The position numbers and the translations under genes were made by a program. This document shows positions 60,275-64,000 of a stretch of DNA of 64,000 bases, in pieces (position 1 is the stretch's first letter; every line of letters begins with the position of its first letter). The DNA comes from Candidatus Saccharimonadota bacterium (GTDB lineage: Bacteria > Patescibacteriota > Saccharimonadia > Saccharimonadales > Saccharimonadaceae): positions 61,650 through 125,649 of the forward strand of contig JAQBRS010000001.1 of NCBI GenBank assembly GCA_028286395.1, in the 5' to 3' direction. Below the pieces are notes generated by a model, which was given only the letters and a program-made list of their open reading frames with translations, had not been told where the DNA came from and searched no databases.

Positions 60275-61075
60275 TTATTTTTGAAAGAGGCTCTGAATGA
60301 GCTGGACAGATAGTCTATTTACCTCCGCACCAATCGCATCTCGATCTTTCGCAATGCTTAAACATGAATCGCGGTCTTTGTTATAAGTATCGATAGCAGC
60401 TTGGTTGGTATTATCAAGCGTCTTGAAGCGTTCATTAAGGTTATTTGAGCAGCCTACGTACTGATCATCAAGTGCCCTGTATCTCACGTTAAGTACATTC
60501 GTTGTTTTTTGAAATTGCTCTGTACGTTGTGTTATCGTATCCGCACTTGGAAGAAAAAGAACGACGGGTACGTTGCTGATAACAAGAGAGAACCCTACGA
60601 CAAGAAATACGATTTCGGGCGAGTTTAAATGAAGTTTCTTTGGGACAAGGGATGTTTTTGGGGCACCACTGTTGATAACGTGTTGCACCCAAGCATACTG
60701 CAACGAATTAAGGACGACAAACCCTAGCGCAAGCAGCAGTATGCACGTGGTATTACTGTAGAAGGCAATAGACAGCACAAGATCCGCTAACGCAGACGCC
60801 AGCAGGACTATTGCGGGCACAAGATACAAGTACTTATTCTTAACTGTTTTTGGTGGCGCGACACTCCAGACCTTTTTAAACAAAACGAATGCGGTGAATT
60901 CACTAAAGACTGCTGCGATAAAGGGGTGGGGTTTCTTTTTTCCCTCAATAAGGTACGTCGTCTTCCATTGTTTGTAGAACCAATAGAACGAATAAAAACT
61001 CCCCGAAAGGATATTCGCAACAAGGACGGTTAGTGAAGATTGATAAAAGAATACGTCCGACTTTGTCTGTTTCAT
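60275..61075 (-). CDS. Hypothetical multi-pass membrane protein
   Basis: 266 residues with about five hydrophobic segments: SSLTVLVANILSGSFYSFYWF, a weak one at FIAAVFSEFTAFVLF, LVPAIVLLASALADLVLSIAF, ILLLALGFVVLNSLQYAW, and IVFLVVGFSLVISNVPVVLFL. A charged, coiled-coil-like C-terminal domain (RYRALDDQYVGCSNNLNERFK) with two cysteines follows. The N-terminal part resembles DUF4234-like proteins only loosely. TGCTATGAT ends 6 bases before the ATG. Confidence 0.6.
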   Translation of the reverse strand: MKQTKSDVFFYQSSLTVLVANILSGSFYSFYWFYKQWKTTYLIEGKKKPHPFIAAVFSEFTAFVLFKKVWSVAPPKTVKNKYLYLVPAIVLLASALADLVLSIAFYSNTTCILLLALGFVVLNSLQYAWVQHVINSGAPKTSLVPKKLHLNSPEIVFLVVGFSLVISNVPVVLFLPSADTITQRTEQFQKTTNVLNVRYRALDDQYVGCSNNLNERFKTLDNTNQAAIDTYNKDRDSCLSIAKDRDAIGAEVNRLSVQLIQSLFQK

Positions 61076-61238
61076 ACGATAATCATAGCAAAATAAACGA
61101 AAATTAAGACAAATTACTGTTTAGTGGACGACGGCAGTTTTTTTCGGACGTAGACATTATTCAGACATCTTTCGTACAATAATCTTATATTTGTTTACGT
61201 GATAGTTCAGACTTTATTGCTTAAAAGGTATAGTGCTA

Positions 61239-61267
61239 TTGACTTATTATTATACTTATGTTAATAT
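61239..61267 (+). promoter_or_regulatory. Promoter of the second zincin-like gene
   Basis: TTGACT (61239-61244), a 17-base spacer and TAATAT (61262-61267). The -10 lies past the first ATG of the ORF, so the ATG at 61276 must be the start. Confidence 0.7.
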
Positions 61268-61275
61268 ATACGTCT

Positions 61276-62322
61276 ATGGTAGCCCCCGATAGATCAGCGT
61301 TTCTTCCACCAGATCACCATCGTACAAGTGGGTTCGGTCGAGACTATCTCGAGGATCAGTTTAGAGAATCGACACTTCCTATTAATTTAAGTGCTGTTCG
61401 AGACGAACTTGATGAATTTTTCAAAGTCGATCCAAGTGTCGAACTATTTCGTATACGCTCGACGTGGGTGAAGACAGTGCTTTCAAAGTTAGCCACTGGA
61501 AATACTCTGGCAACACTCACCGCTAGAAAAGGGGAGCAGTATATTGTGGAGGATGCAATATTCGAGAACGTCCTACAGGCTCACCACTACAGCCTACGTC
61601 AGCAAAGTCTCGAAATGCGACCAGATTTCGATAATCAAGTTGATGAATTTAAAACACTCACCCAAGCATTCGTAGACGCGGATATTTTTCCGAGTGAAGC
61701 CACCGAGAAGCTTGGCAACCTTGAGGATATAGGTTTTGTAGCTAGCGATAACTACGTTGACCCTAGTACTTTTGCAGAAGTTCATCGTGGGTACAGCGAC
61801 TCTCAAAATACTCCAGCAGATGTCATTCTCTATCCATTAGGCGTAGAAAGGGGGGAACCAAAAAAGTCGACTATCTTCCACGAACTTCTCCATGTCCTTG
61901 GTGACAATGCGAGACAGTCACTGATTGACCTCTTGGTTAAGGTTTTGCCGGATAAACGCGCATGTTACGATATTGCTCTTCAGTTAGAGGAGGGGCTTAC
62001 CGAACACATCACTGAAGTTATGATGGGTAAGCGAACAATTGATAATACTTCTATTTCTGACAATGATCCGCCAATTTACGTCAGTGAAAGGCGATTTCTC
62101 GACGCTATCAACCAAGACGGCAACGGTCATCTCATTCGGCCACTTATTTCAACATATTTTGGTGCTAAGATTAACCAAAGCAGTATTCAGGAGCTTCAAA
62201 CCACATTAAGTAAATCTGGTGGAGTAGATCTTGAGAAGCACTTCGTACTCAGTGACTATGATGCCCAAGAAAAGCTTTTTGCCTCTCTAATTTCGAAAGT
62301 AGAAAATAAAAAGACTTCATAA
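61276..62322 (+). CDS. Putative zincin-like metallopeptidase (HELLH)
   Basis: 348 residues from MVAPDRSAF. STIFHELLHVLG carries HExxH; about 35 residues on, LEEGLTEHITEVM offers a third ligand; then IYVSERRFLDAI. Order and spacing match the protein at 11618, although overall identity is low. No signal peptide or membrane segment is seen. It ends in a terminator that includes its stop codon. Confidence 0.6.
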   Translation: MVAPDRSAFLPPDHHRTSGFGRDYLEDQFRESTLPINLSAVRDELDEFFKVDPSVELFRIRSTWVKTVLSKLATGNTLATLTARKGEQYIVEDAIFENVLQAHHYSLRQQSLEMRPDFDNQVDEFKTLTQAFVDADIFPSEATEKLGNLEDIGFVASDNYVDPSTFAEVHRGYSDSQNTPADVILYPLGVERGEPKKSTIFHELLHVLGDNARQSLIDLLVKVLPDKRACYDIALQLEEGLTEHITEVMMGKRTIDNTSISDNDPPIYVSERRFLDAINQDGNGHLIRPLISTYFGAKINQSSIQELQTTLSKSGGVDLEKHFVLSDYDAQEKLFASLISKVENKKTS

Positions 62323-62335
62323 TGAAGTCTTTTTT
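62308..62335. terminator. Bidirectional terminator
   Basis: AAAAAGACTTCAT and ATGAAGTCTTTTT form a near-perfect hairpin that serves the zincin-like gene and, on the minus strand, tRNA-Arg. Confidence 0.8.
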
Positions 62336-62342
62336 ATAATCT

Positions 62343-62419
62343 TGGTACACCTGGCAGGATTCGAACCTACGACCTCTGCCTCCGCAAGGCAGCGCTCTAT
62401 CCAGCTGAGCTACAGGTGC
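62343..62419 (-). tRNA. tRNA-Arg (anticodon GCG)
   Basis: Minus strand GCACCTGTAGCTCAG, D-arm GCTC/GAGC, anticodon stem CTGCC/GGCAG with loop TTGCGGA (GCG, reading CGC/CGU), T-arm GGTTCGAATCC and encoded CCA. The first acceptor pair is G-U. Bacteria normally use ACG here. Confidence 0.9.
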
Positions 62420-62563
62420 ATACATATAACTCGTTGTCTTAAGAACAACGAGCTATATCTTTGTAACTAGAAGGTGCTTTCGTTACTTTCGCGACGAACA
62501 AAGGGTATTGTACCACAGTAAAAGCCTTGTGGCTAATGCTCGTGCTTAGGAAAAGTGGAGTGA

Positions 62564-63139
62564 TTAAAGACGAAGCTTGCGGACGACAATATCAATCACA
62601 TCAAGTTTCAAATCCTCCATTGGAAGACGTTGGCCCAAGATATCAACAATCTGTTCACCGGCTTCTTCGGGGAAGTAAACGGAGACGCCGGGTGAGAATC
62701 GTTTGGTTGGAAGCAGCATAATTGAGTTGTGTTCGCCATCTTTGATCAAGCCAAATGCCTTGAACTCTTCAAAGTGATAGAGGCGCTCACCGACGTAGAG
62801 ACCTTGTTTGATACTCAGCCCGTAGGTAAGTTCGCGTGGTGGGCGACGCGTATAAATAACAACTGCGATCGCCATGACAATCACAAGCGCGGAAAATGTA
62901 TATGACTTTAGAAGAAACACGTCGATAGAGATCAGCCCAAGAACGACAAGAACGAACAGAACGAACCAAAGGGGGCTCTTGTCTAAGTGAACATACTCGT
63001 GCGCAGTCCATGTAACGGGGGTGTCCTGTACTTCGTCAAGGGGTGCTTGTTCCTCAGTGACGTCCTCTTCAGCCGGTTGTTCAACCCGCTCTTCTTCGGG
63101 TTTCTCCCAGTAATTCTGCTTTTCTTCATCTGGATTCAT
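62564..63139 (-). CDS. Hypothetical membrane protein (two helices)
   Basis: 191 residues from MNPDEEKQNYWEKP; the 15 earlier codons are not supported. An acidic N-terminus (EEERVEQPAEEDVTEEQAP) precedes two helices (WFVLFVLVVLGLISIDVFLL and ALVIVMAIAVVIYTRR), then a PH-like cytoplasmic domain (GLSIKQGLYVGERLYHFEEFKAFGL). TATACT ends 9 bases before the ATG. No family can be named with confidence. The 144 bases between it and tRNA-Arg hold nothing I recognise. Confidence 0.7.
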   Translation of the reverse strand: MNPDEEKQNYWEKPEEERVEQPAEEDVTEEQAPLDEVQDTPVTWTAHEYVHLDKSPLWFVLFVLVVLGLISIDVFLLKSYTFSALVIVMAIAVVIYTRRPPRELTYGLSIKQGLYVGERLYHFEEFKAFGLIKDGEHNSIMLLPTKRFSPGVSVYFPEEAGEQIVDILGQRLPMEDLKLDVIDIVVRKLRL

Positions 63140-63249
63140 TGTGATTTCAGTATAGCATGAGCGTAAAAAACTAAGGTGAAACAAAAGGAAAGACCCCTGA
63201 TATCTACGAGGCTAGAAGGAAACTAATCCAATCAAGCCTAGAACTTACC

Positions 63250-63789
63250 CTAATTAGATGTCTTTAAGTCGTTAAAGGCAGTGCTGAAGGCCGTTGAAGC
63301 GTCAGTGAGAACTGTCATTCCTGCATCAGTGCTACAGTTACCATATCCACCCACACCCAGTGCGTAAGTGTAATTACCAATCGTCACTGTGTTGCTTGGG
63401 GTCGGTGTGGAGTCACCTTTATTAAATCGTGCAATCTTGCCAACGTTTACATCGACTCCACAGGCATCAGTGACCTTCTTGGAATAAACGGTGTATCCAC
63501 CAGCAAAGGAACCAGCTGTCACGGGGGTGACTGAGTACGTGTCAGTTGAACTATCGTAAGGGACCTCCACTGCGTAGCTAGTTAATACAAGGCTCGTTGC
63601 TGTTGTTTTAGGGGTTGTCGTCGTAGTAGTTGTTGTTGTGGTTGTGGGCGTCGATGTAGCCGGAGTTGTATCTTTTTTCTGAATAAAGTTCTGCCAGAAG
63701 ACAAAGCCGAGGAGTCCGAGGATAGCAACAACCAAGAGAATGATGATAATTGCATGTGCGCTACCTGTTTGAGAGTTTGATTTTTTCAC
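63250..63789 (-). CDS. Hypothetical membrane-anchored protein with Thr-rich stalk
   Basis: 179 residues, GTG start with AAAGGG 5 bases upstream. One TM helix (AIIIILLVVAILGLLGFVFW, about 13-32) is followed by a 25-residue Thr/Pro stalk and an external beta domain with two cysteines (DACGVDV and GNCSTDAG), which could form a disulfide. No family recognised. The poly-Thr tract is repetitive DNA and could vary in length. Confidence 0.65.
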   Translation of the reverse strand: MKKSNSQTGSAHAIIIILLVVAILGLLGFVFWQNFIQKKDTTPATSTPTTTTTTTTTTTPKTTATSLVLTSYAVEVPYDSSTDTYSVTPVTAGSFAGGYTVYSKKVTDACGVDVNVGKIARFNKGDSTPTPSNTVTIGNYTYALGVGGYGNCSTDAGMTVLTDASTAFSTAFNDLKTSN

Positions 63790-63881
63790 TGATGCCCTTT
63801 CATGAAGTAATGTATCGTTGCTATTTAACTATCAGCTCGTATAAAATACAAGCTTTTCTTAAGGCGTAAGGCGAAAGAAAA

Positions 63882-63903
63882 GAGCCCTGATACAGCAGGA
63901 CTC
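63882..63903 (-). terminator. Terminator of tRNA-Ser(GCU)
   Basis: On the minus strand GAGTCCTG and CAGGGCTC (one G-U) pair around CTGTAT and are followed by TTTTCTTT. Confidence 0.75.
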
Positions 63904-63911
63904 ATTTCATT

Positions 63912-64000
63912 TGGCGGAGGAGGAGAGATTCGAACTCTCGCTCCAGGTTTCCCCAGACTAATGATTTAGCAAACCATCCCCTTCAGCCACTTGGGTACTC
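63912..64000 (-). tRNA. tRNA-Ser (anticodon GCU), 5' end outside the window
   Basis: Minus strand TACCCAAGTGGCTGAAGGGG, anticodon loop TTGCTAAAT (GCT), a long variable arm, T-loop GTTCGAAT, acceptor CTCCTCCG and encoded CCA. The first few bases of the acceptor stem lie beyond position 64000. Confidence 0.92.

Noticed and set aside
1-64000. UGA recoding as in SR1/Gracilibacteria
   Set aside because: TGA ends genes normally, for instance in the ATGA overlaps of orn/yjbR, mscL/msrB and the ABC pair.
1-64000. CRISPR arrays, insertion sequences, prophage genes
   Set aside because: I saw no regularly spaced repeats, transposase, integrase or phage structural genes.

Overview
The window looks like a chromosomal segment of a streamlined bacterium of the Candidatus Saccharibacteria (TM7, Patescibacteria/CPR) type. 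This is an inference from gene content and style. Core genes are closely packed and often overlap by 1-14 bases. Many proteins are short or lack accessory domains (MurE, HAD, G6PD, TruB). There are two FemAB-type peptidyltransferases, an orphan VirB6/TrbL-like membrane protein and several small membrane-anchored proteins of unknown function. TGA is used as a normal stop, for example in ATGA overlaps, so there is no sign of the SR1/Gracilibacteria code. I see no transposase, integrase, CRISPR array or rRNA.

Layout. 1-0.8 kb: a GC-rich stand-alone gene. 0.8-5.9 kb: UDG, a membrane protein, pnp, a NUDIX enzyme and rpsO. 5.9-11.6 kb: VirB6-like protein, truB, a degenerate DHH protein and rpsT. 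11.6-12.9 kb: a zincin-like protein. 12.9-19.3 kb: holA, then a DNA repair and nucleotide-sanitation block read leftward (polA, NADAR, HAD, dut, a membrane protein, mutM). 19.3-22.1 kb: a two-gene unit ending in a WhiB-domain protein. 22.2-27.2 kb: P-loop kinase, M15 peptidase, PgeF-like protein, sigA and dnaG. 27.2-31.2 kb: yjbR, orn, msrB, mscL, a VanX-like dipeptidase and a second GC-rich stand-alone gene. 31.3-36.4 kb: argS, pyrG, zwf and a third stand-alone gene. 36.5-41.5 kb: the ribonucleotide reductase operon and mazG. 41.5-49.2 kb: tRNA-Ser, a MacB-like ABC exporter, nucleoside deoxyribosyltransferase, sugar-phosphate isomerase, FemAB, an amidinotransferase-like protein and murE. 49.2-57.8 kb: SGNH hydrolase, tsaD, FemAB, valS and rlmH. 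57.8-64 kb: HIT protein, three tRNAs, a molybdopterin oxidoreductase/flavin reductase pair, a second zincin-like protein and small membrane proteins.

The genes point to a cell that keeps information processing, dNTP supply (RNR, CTP synthase, dUTPase, MazG) and envelope maintenance. The most striking local features are: (1) a ribonucleotide reductase whose large subunit ends without the C-terminal redox cysteines, while a separate 57-codon ORF between nrdA and nrdB ends in CDSCQ; (2) a DNA primase and a family-4-like uracil-DNA glycosylase that have lost their metal ligands; (3) a WhiB domain and a sulfite-oxidase-like/flavin-reductase pair, both of actinobacterial type; (4) three small GC-rich genes with the same design (consensus promoter, GTG start, GC hairpin right after the stop); (5) a -10 box about 6-8 bases before the ATG in many genes, implying leaderless mRNAs; (6) a shared palindromic/promoter motif in front of nrdA and pyrG.
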